From assembly GCF_014699035.1 (NCBI RefSeq), contig NZ_JACXAA010000001.1, positions 1,054,001-1,118,000 of the forward strand: a DNA stretch of 64,000 nucleotides. The letters run 5' to 3'. The notes beneath the pieces were generated by a model that saw nothing but the letters and a program-made list of their open reading frames with translations, ran no database searches and had not been told where the DNA came from. This DNA comes from Spirosoma validum (GTDB lineage: Bacteria; Bacteroidota; Bacteroidia; Cytophagales; Spirosomataceae). The number at the start of each line of letters is the position of its first letter. Position 1 is the stretch's first letter. This document shows, in pieces, positions 46,468 to 55,418 of the stretch. A program made the position numbers and the translations under genes.

Positions 46468-47769
46468 GTTCAATTGCAATTCAGATTCGGCTGGTTCGAC
46501 CACGACGGCTTTACCAAAATTAACCAGGAATAGTAAGACACCGACGACCGCTACGATGCAGCCGATGTAAAGAAAAGCCTGTCCGTACGTAATGGATTGC
46601 GATTTGAACAGGAAGCCCATCAGCATACCACCAACGTTTCCGCCCGCACCGACAACGCCCGAGATAACACCCACGGCTTTCGGATTCACAAACGGAACGA
46701 TGGCATACGTACTGCCATTCGACATTTTCAGGAACAGGGCGAAGGTGACCATCGCCAGAATCGCCATCGGCAGGTTGCCCGCCTGGGCGAACAGCATGAT
46801 GCCGACGCCTTCCAGCAGCAGCATACCGGCTAAAAGAACACCTTTGCCGCGCATACCGTATTTATTTCCCACTTTATCGGCTACGATTCCGCCGAGCGCG
46901 CGGGCAAAAATGTTCATGCCACCGAACAACATCGCCCAGAAACCCGCTTCGGTTTCGGCCATCTTGAAGTTATCGAAGAAGTACAGTGCCGCCACACCGT
47001 CGAACGTAATTTCCATGCCAAAGCAGCACCCATAAGCCAGCGCCAGCGCCCAGACACGAATGTCAGAAACGGCTTTTCCGAAACTTACTTTCTCGCCTGT
47101 TGCAACCGAACGATCAATTTCGTCAAAGTTTCCATTTGGTGTGTCTTTCGTGTAGCGGTAGTAAACAAATGCCATAATGAGCATCAGAACGCCCGGAAAA
47201 ATCATGGCCAGGCGCCAGGCTTCGGGTTTCGTGTACCCGAATCCAACGATCATGGCCATGATAACCGGCATGGCCAGTTGGGTGATACCACCGCCCAGAT
47301 TGCCCCAGCCACCGGCTACGGCATTGGCCGTACCTTTGATTTTCGGGGCAAACATCATCGACGTATGAAACTGCGTGATCACGAACGATGCGCCAATAGT
47401 ACCAATCGCCAAACGGAACAGCAGGAACGTAGTATAATCATGCGCTAAACCAACGAACATGACGGGAATGGAACCCAATACGAGCAGCGCTGTATAGGTT
47501 TTACGCGGTCCCCACGTATCGCAGAGTTTACCGACGATTAAGCGGGCAAAAATGGTTGCCGAAACCGCGGCAATGATGATATTACCAATCTGGGGTTTGG
47601 TCAGACCGAGATCAGCGCGGATGGCAGGCATCAGTGGTGCTAGGCCGAACCAGCCGAAAAAGCAGACGAAGAAAGTTAACCACGTAATGTGAAAGGTACG
47701 CATCTGAATACCTTTGAAACTGAAAATATTCAGGGATTCAAGTGGTTTATTGGTTGTAGTTGCATTCAT
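46465..47769 (-). CDS. narK: Nitrate/nitrite transporter of the major facilitator superfamily (NarK/NasA type)
   Basis: A 434-residue 12-helix transporter. The two nitrate signature glycine-rich helices are present: GGWGNLGGGITQ in the N half and VGAGGNVGGMLMGF in the C half. Conserved arginines of the substrate path lie in LFRLAIG and nearby. Its place in the nitrate operon supports nitrate uptake with possible nitrite export. The gene lies upstream of the reductase on the same strand. Confidence 0.93.
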   Translation of the reverse strand: MNATTTNKPLESLNIFSFKGIQMRTFHITWLTFFVCFFGWFGLAPLMPAIRADLGLTKPQIGNIIIAAVSATIFARLIVGKLCDTWGPRKTYTALLVLGSIPVMFVGLAHDYTTFLLFRLAIGTIGASFVITQFHTSMMFAPKIKGTANAVAGGWGNLGGGITQLAMPVIMAMIVGFGYTKPEAWRLAMIFPGVLMLIMAFVYYRYTKDTPNGNFDEIDRSVATGEKVSFGKAVSDIRVWALALAYGCCFGMEITFDGVAALYFFDNFKMAETEAGFWAMLFGGMNIFARALGGIVADKVGNKYGMRGKGVLLAGMLLLEGVGIMLFAQAGNLPMAILAMVTFALFLKMSNGSTYAIVPFVNPKAVGVISGVVGAGGNVGGMLMGFLFKSQSITYGQAFLYIGCIVAVVGVLLFLVNFGKAVVVEPAESELQLN

Positions 47770-47832
47770 GATTGTGACAGGTTTGCAAGAGTTGAAAATG
47801 AGTTTTTGAATAGTTTTTGTCGTGCTGAAAAC

Positions 47833-47917
47833 ACCCCTAAATCCCCTGAAGGACGGTCGGCCGCTGCCGGACTTTGTCTAAGAGTGAGCTTAAGTCCCCT
47901 TCAGGGGATTTAGGGGT
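47833..47917. repeat. Palindromic dispersed repeat, family A copy 2 with a 16-bp GC-rich module
   Basis: Outer arms (47833-47852 and 47898-47917, 20 bases each) are identical to the copy at 40692. The left arm is interrupted after GAAGG by ACGGTCGGCCGCTGCC, then continues GGACTTTG. The right arm lacks the interruption. It lies between narK (start 47769) and the outer-membrane channel gene (stop 47935). Confidence 0.8.
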
Positions 47918-47934
47918 ATTTTAAAAATTCTTGA

Positions 47935-49467
47935 TCACTTCTTCACCGCGAAAAAATCCGGGCGAATGTTGATCATCAGGTAGGCCCACGTACCGATTTT
48001 ATCTTTCTGGTTCATGGTGCCCTGCTTGGTGTATTCGAGCGTATTAGTTCCGTTCATGATCGCGTAGCCAGCCTCCAGCGTCGTGAATTTGTTGAGGCTG
48101 TAGTTCGCGATCAGATCGTATTCCATGCCCAGTTTCGAGGCCAGGGGGGTAGCCGCCGGAGCATCAGGCATTTTGTTGTAGGTTGTACTGGCCAGCGCGA
48201 AATAGTGAATATCGAACGTAGTACTCAGCCGTTTACCCGTGTATTTGAACTTCAGATACGCATCTTTCAAGCCACCCGAGGGTGATCCCGTACCCGCGTA
48301 GAAATAATCCATCAAACCCCAGAATTTGTGGGGCGTACCGTACAATGGATCGAAACGGCTGGTTTGGCCTGCCTGAATGGTAGCGTCGTTATTGCCCGAC
48401 AGGATTTCATACCCCGGTCCGGCGCTAAGCGCTCCTTTCTGAATCATGAAGTTCGCCCCGTAGTGATGCGCACTTTTGATTTGAAGGCCGTCGCGGTCTT
48501 TGCCGTTCTGCCAATACCCAAATGCCTGCCAAAGAATCTGCGTTGGCTTAGCCGGAACGCCCAGTTGACCTGTCAGCATCGCGCCATACGTAACGCGGGA
48601 GTTTGTACCGGCTACGTCGTAACGTCTCCCATATACGTAACCCGCCGTGGCCGAGCCAATCGAGTCGATCCGGTATTTTTGAAAATCATCTTTGAAAACC
48701 AGCGCCGAGAATTTCGTCTGCTTAAACTTGCGCGTCAGATACGCCATCTGAAACGATTTGAACTGCTGGTTCTGCCCGTTTGTGCTAACGGCATTCGCAA
48801 CAACCGGCGCCCCGCCTTTCGTCGCTGTTGGTAGAAAGCCTGACGGAATCGCCAGCGTAACGTTTTGGGTCGATAAAGCAGACGTCGGTACGTTGGCGGG
48901 CGTATAATACGTACCGGCTACGCCAAACGCATCGGTGTTCTGGTTGAAGCCAAAGCCTAGATCCAGTGCCCAGCCTTTGTGCTGCGCTTTCAGTAAGGCT
49001 GCATCAAATCGGCGTCCCTGCTGGAGCCAGTCCAGATTGCCGATCAGGCGCGAATCGTCGTATACCATTTCCTGACGACCGATTTTCAGGGACAGATAAT
49101 CAATGGCTTTGGTCGCAATCGTCGAATCGGCCCGGTTGAGCAGCGTAATATCCGCCCAGGCTTCGTGAACCATCAGTTTGTTACCATCGGCATTGGAGAT
49201 GGTCGAGGCATCCTGCCCCCAGACGCGCACATCCTGAATAGCCAGACCGAACGTAACGCGGTCCATTTTATAGCCAAATGTCAGGCGTGCCCGTTGCGAC
49301 GTGAAGGCAGCCCGTGGTGCATTCAGCACGGGTAAATTGCCTAAACCGTTACGTAGTTCGGTACGGGTGCGAAGCTGACCAATTAAGGAAAATTGTGCTT
49401 TAAGCTGAGTCTGTACACTCAGGAATACTATACCCAAAAGCGATAACCGCGTGAGGTAAGATTTCAT
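47935..49467 (-). CDS. Outer-membrane channel, alginate-export/porin-like
   Basis: 510 residues from the ATG at 49467, giving a signal peptide that ends QTQLKAQ; the longer frame to 49509 is unlikely. The beta-rich sequence starts FSLIGQLRTRTELRNGLGN and continues VNLxNxRAAFTSQRARLTFGYK-like, as in alginate-export-domain porins, with many YxLKIGRQEM-type strands. In a nitrate cluster it most probably lets nitrate or nitrite pass the outer membrane; this is inferred from position. Confidence 0.75.
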   Translation of the reverse strand: MKSYLTRLSLLGIVFLSVQTQLKAQFSLIGQLRTRTELRNGLGNLPVLNAPRAAFTSQRARLTFGYKMDRVTFGLAIQDVRVWGQDASTISNADGNKLMVHEAWADITLLNRADSTIATKAIDYLSLKIGRQEMVYDDSRLIGNLDWLQQGRRFDAALLKAQHKGWALDLGFGFNQNTDAFGVAGTYYTPANVPTSALSTQNVTLAIPSGFLPTATKGGAPVVANAVSTNGQNQQFKSFQMAYLTRKFKQTKFSALVFKDDFQKYRIDSIGSATAGYVYGRRYDVAGTNSRVTYGAMLTGQLGVPAKPTQILWQAFGYWQNGKDRDGLQIKSAHHYGANFMIQKGALSAGPGYEILSGNNDATIQAGQTSRFDPLYGTPHKFWGLMDYFYAGTGSPSGGLKDAYLKFKYTGKRLSTTFDIHYFALASTTYNKMPDAPAATPLASKLGMEYDLIANYSLNKFTTLEAGYAIMNGTNTLEYTKQGTMNQKDKIGTWAYLMINIRPDFFAVKK

Positions 49468-49701
49468 CATTGATAGGTTTTTAAACGAGAAAATGAACCG
49501 TGTAGACAACAGGTGCCCAACCCACGCAGAGGTGGTATAGCACAGACAGTTAGCGGACGAAGAAGCGAGCGTTGGGCGAAGAAAATCGGAATGTTACGCT
49601 GAACATCCAGCCCAATCGGAACGAAAGGCAGATTTGCTTTACGTGTTTTTTTTCATTTTCTTTGAAGCGTTTGTGTTTTTCGCATAAACAAAACCCTGTT
49701 G

Positions 49702-49742
49702 AGCCGGTCCAAAGGTGCCCCCACACCGGATCGGCTTTTTTT
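49702..49742. terminator. Hairpin after cobA
   Basis: AGCCGGTCC (49702-49710) pairs with GGATCGGCT (49728-49736) with one mismatch, plus inner GGTG/CACC, followed by a T-run on the + strand. An outer AACAAAA/TTTTGTT pair would also let it end the minus-strand cobA transcript, whose stop is at 49744. Confidence 0.6.
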
Positions 49743-49743
49743 G

Positions 49744-50502
49744 TTAGTAGGCCATGGAAACGTTACGTAAGCACTCCGCCAGATACGACGGATGTAACGA
49801 AACGACTTCCCCAATGATCAGCACAGCGGGCGCCCCCACGCCTTGCTCTGCCACCAGTTGCGGAATGTTCCAGACCTGACCTAATACGCACTGTTCATCA
49901 ACGCGCGTTCCGTTCTGCACGACCGCCATCGGCAAATGACCACGTCCGGCCTGGCAGTACATCGCGCATATCTCACTTACTTTACTAAGTCCCATCAGCA
50001 CAACCACCGTCGCTTTCGACTGAACCGCCAGCCGTAAATCGTCGGACAGTTCACCGTTACGGGTTGTGCCGGTAATGACCCAGAAACTTTCGCTTACGCC
50101 CCGGCTTGTGACCGGAATACCCTGTGAAGCCGGTACTGCAATACTACTCGATACGCCGGGCACTACTTCGCACTGAATGCCGTACTGCCGCGCATACTCA
50201 TACTCCTCAAATCCACGGCCAAATACGTACGGGTCGCCCCCTTTGAGTCGTACTACGTGGCCATGCTCCTGCGCCAGCCGCACGATTAACGTATTGATTT
50301 CGTCCTGCGTGAACGACACTCTCCCTGCCCGTTTTCCAACGTAGGTTTTCAGCGCGTGTTCGGGCGCAAATTCTAATAAGGAGTCATTAGCCAGGTCGTC
50401 ATATAAAACAACGTCTGCCTGCCGAAGCGCCCTGATCCCTTTTAGGGTGATCAATTCGCCGTCGCCGGGACCCGCCCCCACGAGTGTTAGCTTTGGCTGC
50501 AT
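49744..50502 (-). CDS. cobA: Uroporphyrinogen-III C-methyltransferase
   Basis: This enzyme makes precorrin-2 from uroporphyrinogen III with S-adenosylmethionine, the first step to siroheme. The 252-residue protein has VGAGPGDGELITLKGIRAL, the RLKGGDPYVFGRGFEE substrate motif and VVPGVSSSIAVPA. Siroheme is the cofactor of NirB, which is divergent from it, so they share a regulatory gap and a purpose. Confidence 0.95.
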   Translation of the reverse strand: MQPKLTLVGAGPGDGELITLKGIRALRQADVVLYDDLANDSLLEFAPEHALKTYVGKRAGRVSFTQDEINTLIVRLAQEHGHVVRLKGGDPYVFGRGFEEYEYARQYGIQCEVVPGVSSSIAVPASQGIPVTSRGVSESFWVITGTTRNGELSDDLRLAVQSKATVVVLMGLSKVSEICAMYCQAGRGHLPMAVVQNGTRVDEQCVLGQVWNIPQLVAEQGVGAPAVLIIGEVVSLHPSYLAECLRNVSMAY

Positions 50503-50578
50503 ATCGATACTGTCTTGATTGATTAAATAGTGATAATGTACTATTTATAGTTAAATACAACTATGTCATATCTTGGTT

Positions 50579-50616
50579 CAAAATTAGAGCCTAAATTCTT
50601 AAAAACAAGTGTTTTT
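50579..50616 (-). promoter_or_regulatory. cobA promoter with overlapping palindrome
   Basis: On the minus strand TTG (complement of 50606-50608), a 19-base spacer and TAATTTTG (complement of 50579-50586) match the Bacteroidota promoter. AAAAAC-AAGT-GTTTTT (50601-50616) is a 6-bp-armed palindrome that overlaps the -33, a plausible operator. Confidence 0.45.
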
Positions 50617-50683
50617 CAAAAAAATATGTTTCAATATCAACCATTAGCCGAATATAAAGTTAGGAATTAAGAAAAATGCCTTT

Positions 50684-50783
50684 TAATTTTGACATGTCTT
50701 TATCGGGGGAGAAAAGACCAATTTCTTAGATTAGTACAATAATAAAACGGGGTTTTAACAATGTTATAGTTACCATTAACTAT
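50684..50783 (+). promoter_or_regulatory. nirB upstream region: -7-like box and start-codon inverted repeat
   Basis: TAATTTTG at 50684-50691 matches the -7 element, though without a clear -33. ATAGTTA (50766-50772) and TAACTAT (50777-50783) form an inverted repeat that covers the nirB ATG (50782), so it could hide the start in RNA or bind a regulator. Confidence 0.35.
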
Positions 50784-53301
50784 GAACACAAACACAAACA
50801 CGCGTGTCGTCGTCATTGGCAACGGCATGGTCGGCTACAAATTCTGCGAGAAATTAGTAGCCAAAGAAAAAAATAGCGGACGCTTTACACTGACGGTTTT
50901 TGGGGAAGAACCGCGTGTAGCCTACGATCGCGTGCATCTGAGCGCTTATTTTGCGGGTAAAACAGCCGAGGATCTTACCCTGGCACCCACAGAATGGTAC
51001 GCTGAGAACGGCATCAACCTGTACCTGACCGATCCGGTGGTCGACATTGACCGGGATCGGAAAGAAGTACGTTCACACCACGGCGTCGTAGTGCCCTATG
51101 ACTATCTGATCATGGCTACGGGTTCCGGCGCGTTTGTGCCCCAGGTAGCGGGTGTTGAGAAAGACGGCGTTTTCGTGTATCGTACCATCGAAGATCTTGA
51201 TCTCATTCAATCGTACGCGCGTAAAGCAAAAAAGGGGGCTGTATTGGGTGGTGGACTGTTGGGTCTCGAAGCTGCCAAAGCCCTGCTGGATTTAGGTCTG
51301 GAAGAAGCACACGTAGTAGAGTTTGCCCCGCGCCTGATGCCCCGGCAAATTGACGACGCGGGTTCGGGGATTCTGCAACGGCAACTGGAATCGCTGGGGC
51401 TGAATATTCACCTCTCGAAAAGCACGCAGGAAATCACCGGCGACGAGTGCATCACGGGGATGCAGTTTGCCGACGGTTCGTTATTAGAAGTCGATATGCT
51501 GGTAATTTCGGCGGGGATTCGTCCGCGCGATGAACTGGCGAAATCGGCTGGTCTCGATACGCATCCGCGCGGGGGAATTATCGTCGATAATTCGCTGCAA
51601 ACTTCCGATCCATCCATCTTTGCCATTGGCGAATGCGCCGTGGCGCACCATATGATTTATGGGCTGGTAGCACCGGGTTATGAGATGGCCGAAGTTGTGG
51701 CGTCGCAGTTGATGGGCGAAACCAAAGAGTTCAAGCCGTACGACATGTCGACCAAACTGAAACTGATCGGTACCGATGTCGGCTCATTCGGCGATCCGTT
51801 TGCCAGCGAGCCTGCCTGCCGGACGATTGTCTATGAAAACAAAGCGAAAGGGGTTTACAAGCGGATTAACGTATCGGCCGACGGCAAAGAACTGTTAGGC
51901 GGTGTGCTGGTGGGCGATGCCGATCAGTATAACATGCTGTTGCAGACCTGCAAAAACAAAACCATTCTGCCGCCCGATCCGGAAGATGTGATCTTAGGGT
52001 CACGCGGTGGCGAAGAAGCGGGTGCGGGGGTAATGAGTCTTCCCGACGATGCGCTGATTTGCTCCTGCGAAGCTATCACGAAAGCCATGCTCTGCCACGA
52101 AATCGGCGAAAATGGCCACACTACGGTCGACGCACTGAAAAAAGCGACCAAAGCCTGCACGGGATGTGGGGGTTGTACGCCGATGGTAAAAGACATCATT
52201 CAGGGCGTGATGAAGGAGAAGGGTGTCTACGTCCGTAACATTATCTGCGAACATTTCGACTACACGCGGCAGGAACTGCTGGATCTGGTCAAAATGAACG
52301 GCCTGAAAACCTACACCGACGTACTGAATACGTTCGGGCATGGTGATGGCTGTGAAGTCTGTAAACCGGCTACGGCTTCGATTCTGGCTGGTCTCTGGAA
52401 CGAAAATATTCTGGCGAAAGACCGCGCCCCCATTCAGGACTCGAACGACCGGTTCCTGGCCAACATTCAGCGGGGCGGTACGTATTCAGTGATGCCGCGC
52501 GTGGCCGGTGGCGAAATCTCGCCCGAAAAACTGATTGTACTGGGTCAGGTCGCGCAGAAATACGGTCTCTATACCAAAATCACGGGTGGACAACGTATCG
52601 ATTTGTTTGGCGCCCATGTCGGCGATCTACCGAAAATCTGGGAAGAATTAATAGTCCACGGCTTCGAGAGCGGTCATGCGTACGGGAAATCGTTACGTAC
52701 CGTAAAAAGCTGCGTTGGAACAACCTGGTGTCGGTATGGCGTACAGGATTCCGTTACGTTCGCGATTGAGCTGGAAAACCGGTACAAAGGACTTCGATCT
52801 CCCCACAAGCTAAAATCGGGCGTATCGGGCTGCACCCGCGAATGCGCCGAAGCGCAAAGTAAGGATTTCGGGATCATCGCGACCGAAAAAGGCTGGAACG
52901 TCTACGTATGCGGCAACGGGGGTACCAAACCGCAACACGCTCAGTTATTGGCTTCCGATATTGATAAAGAAACGGCCGTCAAATACCTCGACCGGTTCCT
53001 GATGTTCTACGTCAAAACCGCTGATCCGCTCACCCGGACTGCTACGTGGCTGAACAAGATGGAAGGCGGCATGACGTATCTGAAAGCCGTCGTGATCGAC
53101 GACGTACTGGGTATCGGCGACGAACTGGAACGCGAAATGCAACTGATTGTGGATACGTACTTCTGCGAGTGGAAAGAAGTGGTCGAAAACCCTGAACTCC
53201 GCAAGCGGTTCACGCACTTCGTCAATGCACCGGAAGTAAAAGATCCAACCGTCCAATTCGAACCCATGCGCGATCAAATCCGCGCAAAGGAGTGGGCATA
53301 G
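50782..53301 (+). CDS. nirB: NAD(P)H nitrite reductase, large subunit
   Basis: This enzyme reduces nitrite to ammonium with NAD(P)H. The 839 residues contain an N-terminal FAD/NAD module (VVIGNGMVGYKFCEKL; GAVLGGGLLGLEAAKAL), a BFD-like 2Fe-2S domain (about 415-465, CSCEAITKAM... CTGCGGC) and the C-terminal ferredoxin-like/siroheme domains. The 4Fe-4S/siroheme ligands are visible as CVGTTWC and CTREC. It is the first gene of the plus arm, followed by nirD. Confidence 0.97.
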   Translation: MNTNTNTRVVVIGNGMVGYKFCEKLVAKEKNSGRFTLTVFGEEPRVAYDRVHLSAYFAGKTAEDLTLAPTEWYAENGINLYLTDPVVDIDRDRKEVRSHHGVVVPYDYLIMATGSGAFVPQVAGVEKDGVFVYRTIEDLDLIQSYARKAKKGAVLGGGLLGLEAAKALLDLGLEEAHVVEFAPRLMPRQIDDAGSGILQRQLESLGLNIHLSKSTQEITGDECITGMQFADGSLLEVDMLVISAGIRPRDELAKSAGLDTHPRGGIIVDNSLQTSDPSIFAIGECAVAHHMIYGLVAPGYEMAEVVASQLMGETKEFKPYDMSTKLKLIGTDVGSFGDPFASEPACRTIVYENKAKGVYKRINVSADGKELLGGVLVGDADQYNMLLQTCKNKTILPPDPEDVILGSRGGEEAGAGVMSLPDDALICSCEAITKAMLCHEIGENGHTTVDALKKATKACTGCGGCTPMVKDIIQGVMKEKGVYVRNIICEHFDYTRQELLDLVKMNGLKTYTDVLNTFGHGDGCEVCKPATASILAGLWNENILAKDRAPIQDSNDRFLANIQRGGTYSVMPRVAGGEISPEKLIVLGQVAQKYGLYTKITGGQRIDLFGAHVGDLPKIWEELIVHGFESGHAYGKSLRTVKSCVGTTWCRYGVQDSVTFAIELENRYKGLRSPHKLKSGVSGCTRECAEAQSKDFGIIATEKGWNVYVCGNGGTKPQHAQLLASDIDKETAVKYLDRFLMFYVKTADPLTRTATWLNKMEGGMTYLKAVVIDDVLGIGDELEREMQLIVDTYFCEWKEVVENPELRKRFTHFVNAPEVKDPTVQFEPMRDQIRAKEWA

Positions 53302-53307
53302 CAGTCT

Positions 53308-53393
53308 TTTTGTCATGCTGACGCAGGAAGCATCTTCTGATGTGGCAAACAATTGTAGCTACTGAAGATGCTTCTTTCGTCAGCATGACAAAA
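53308..53393. repeat. Palindromic dispersed repeat, family B copy 1 (nirB-nirD gap)
   Basis: Arms 53308-53337 and 53364-53393, 30 bases with two mismatches, carrying GTCATGCTGACG and GAAGCATCTTC. The loop of 26 bases is unrelated to copy 2. It can act as an intercistronic hairpin between nirB and nirD. Confidence 0.8.
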
Positions 53394-53432
53394 GCAGCCT
53401 GATAAAAACGGTCAACAAAAGCATTCAATCCA

Positions 53433-53786
53433 ATGGAAACTCTAGCTATAAATACAGACAAACACACCTGGCACGCAGCGTGTCGGGTTGAGGATATTCC
53501 CGAAGACGGTGGCGCGTGTGCGTTGATCGAGGGAAAGCAAATCGCCATTTTTAACTTTGCCCGTCGGGGTGAATGGTACGCTACCGACAACGAATGCCCG
53601 CACCGCCAGCAAATGGCCCTGGGACGTGGCATGATTGGCAGCCTTGGTGAAGAACCCAAAGTGGCCTGTCCATTTCACAAACGGACGTTTTCGCTCAAAA
53701 CGGGCCAATGCCTGAACGACGATGGGTATCAGATCAATACGTTCCCAATTAAAGTCAGTGAGGGGATTGTGTATGTAGGCGTGTGA
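53433..53786 (+). CDS. nirD: Nitrite reductase, small subunit (Rieske-like)
   Basis: The 117-residue partner of NirB. The Rieske 2Fe-2S ligands are intact: Cys55-Pro-His57 (NECPHRQ) and Cys79-Pro-Phe-His82 (ACPFHKRTF). Many NirD proteins lack these ligands, so this one probably binds a cluster. It is separated from nirB by the family B palindrome. Confidence 0.93.
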   Translation: METLAINTDKHTWHAACRVEDIPEDGGACALIEGKQIAIFNFARRGEWYATDNECPHRQQMALGRGMIGSLGEEPKVACPFHKRTFSLKTGQCLNDDGYQINTFPIKVSEGIVYVGV

Positions 53787-53791
53787 TTGTT

Positions 53792-53906
53792 TTTTGTCAT
53801 GCTGACCGGTCCGCCGGTGCGGCAGGAAGCATCTTCACTAATAGCAATTATTGCCTATTCCGAAGATGCTTCCTGCCGCACCGGCGGACCGGTCAGCATG
53901 ACAAAA
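53792..53906. repeat. Palindromic dispersed repeat, family B copy 2 with GC-rich module in both arms
   Basis: A perfect inverted repeat with 45-base arms (53792-53836 and 53862-53906). The ends are the same as copy 1 (GTCATGCTGAC...AGGAAGCATCTTC), but each arm carries an added CGGTCCGCCGGTGCGG. The loop is AT-rich. It lies between nirD and the sensor kinase gene, and may separate their expression. Confidence 0.85.
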
Positions 53907-53937
53907 CTATTTTTATTTGTTTCTAATCGTTTTCAGT

Positions 53938-55416
53938 GTGAATCAACTTGATCAACAGGTAGCCCGCCGGTTAACCCGATTTTACGTGATGGCGCTCACG
54001 GTCATTGCCGTATTGTCGATTAGTGGGCTTCTGTTTATCCGGCGTACCATCAGCAATCACGACGACGATAGCCGGGTGGTCAACGTAGCCGGTCGCCAGC
54101 GGATGCTGAGTCAGCGACTGACAAAACTCGCCGTGTTACGCACAACGGGACTCTCGGCGGCTGATACCGTTTCGTTCGATTCATTGCTGCATACCTGGAG
54201 CCAGACGCACATCCAGCTACGTAATGGCGGGCTCCAGATGGAAAAAAGCTACACGGTTCGTAAAAGTGCTACATTAGACAGCATGTTTACCCGAATCGAG
54301 CCGTTTTTCCAATCGATTAATCAGGGCTTTAGCCGCATTAATAACCCGAACGCCACGGAGGCCGACAAAAAAGACGCGCTCCGAATCATTCTGCGCGATG
54401 AGTTTCCGTTCCTGCAGCGGATGAACGACATCGTTTTTCAGTTCGATACCGAAAGCTTTGAGCGGGTACGAACGCTCGAACGTATTGAATGGTGGCTAAC
54501 GATTGCTACGTTGCTGACGCTGTTGATTGAAGGCTTATTTATTTTCAGACCCGTCGTCAGCCACACCCGAAACATCATTCGTCGGCTCGACCGCTCCGAA
54601 AAAGCCCTTCAACTGGCCAATAACCATATGGAGATTGCCAATCGGGAGTTGGAAGCTACCAACCAGAATCTGGCCGAATCGAACCGTATGCTGGTTGACA
54701 CGCAGGCCGAACTGCTACGTGCCACCGAGGAAAAATACCAGCTACAACTTTCCGAAGATACGGTGCGTTCGGCGGCTTTACTCGAAGGTCAGGAAGAGGA
54801 ACGGAAACGCTTTGCGCGCGAACTCCACGACGGCATTGGCCAGATGCTGACCGGACTAAAACTCCACGCCGAGAAACTGAAATCCACCGCCGTACTGGAC
54901 GAAAAACAGCGAACGCGCTTTGCCGAGCTCTGCGATTTGATCTACGATATTATCCAGACAACCCGTCAAATTTCGTATAATTTAATGCCCTCGACCTTGG
55001 GCGATTTTGGTTTAGGTGCTACATTGCGGTTATTGGCTCAGCAAACTGCCCGTTCGTCGGGCATCAATGTTGTTTTTGACGGGCCACGTGATGGGGAGCG
55101 GCTGAGCCCGGCGATGGAAATTGGGTTGTACCGAATTGCGCAGGAAGCCCTGCACAATGCCGTTAAATACGCGGGTGCCCAAACCATACAGATTACTTTA
55201 CAGCAGGATAGCCGGAAACTTCTCCTAGCCGTTGAAGATAACGGAAGAGGATTTTCTGTAAAGAATTTGCTCAAAGACGGAACACCGTTGGCCATCGTCA
55301 ATGGTCTTACGAATATGCGAACCCGAGCCCGGTTGCTCAACGGCGAGCTAACGATTACCTCTACCCCCAAAAAAGGAACAACGGTTAAAGTTAGTGTCCA
55401 TCTATCTGATAATTAG
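53938..55416 (+). CDS. NarX-like sensor histidine kinase
   Basis: 492 residues from GTG 53938; a TTG at 53917 would add seven. A first membrane segment (about 14-36) is followed by a periplasmic PilJ/NarX-like domain with the P-box-type segment VVNVAGRQRMLSQRLTKLA, which in NarX binds nitrate or nitrite. After a second membrane segment (near 185-205) comes a coiled coil, then the HisKA_3 phospho-acceptor His near residue 297 in FARELHDGIGQMLTGL and the HATPase N box (ALHNAVKYAGA) and G box (VEDNGRGFSVKN). It pairs with the NarL-type regulator two bases downstream. Confidence 0.88.
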   Translation: MNQLDQQVARRLTRFYVMALTVIAVLSISGLLFIRRTISNHDDDSRVVNVAGRQRMLSQRLTKLAVLRTTGLSAADTVSFDSLLHTWSQTHIQLRNGGLQMEKSYTVRKSATLDSMFTRIEPFFQSINQGFSRINNPNATEADKKDALRIILRDEFPFLQRMNDIVFQFDTESFERVRTLERIEWWLTIATLLTLLIEGLFIFRPVVSHTRNIIRRLDRSEKALQLANNHMEIANRELEATNQNLAESNRMLVDTQAELLRATEEKYQLQLSEDTVRSAALLEGQEEERKRFARELHDGIGQMLTGLKLHAEKLKSTAVLDEKQRTRFAELCDLIYDIIQTTRQISYNLMPSTLGDFGLGATLRLLAQQTARSSGINVVFDGPRDGERLSPAMEIGLYRIAQEALHNAVKYAGAQTIQITLQQDSRKLLLAVEDNGRGFSVKNLLKDGTPLAIVNGLTNMRTRARLLNGELTITSTPKKGTTVKVSVHLSDN

Positions 55417-55418
55417 CT

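Noticed and set aside
48328..48834. Plus-strand open frame of 168 codons within the porin gene
   Set aside because: It is antisense to a gene with a signal peptide and barrel pattern, and has no family features.
49572..49817. Small plus-strand frame between the porin and cobA genes
   Set aside because: It runs through a hairpin and into cobA antisense, and lacks recognisable sequence.
50766..50783. Terminator at the nirB start
   Set aside because: The repeat has short arms, no T-run, and covers the start codon, so a regulatory role is likelier than termination.
40692..53906. A CRISPR array
   Set aside because: The repeats are palindromic pairs at irregular positions in gene gaps, without regular spacers or cas genes.
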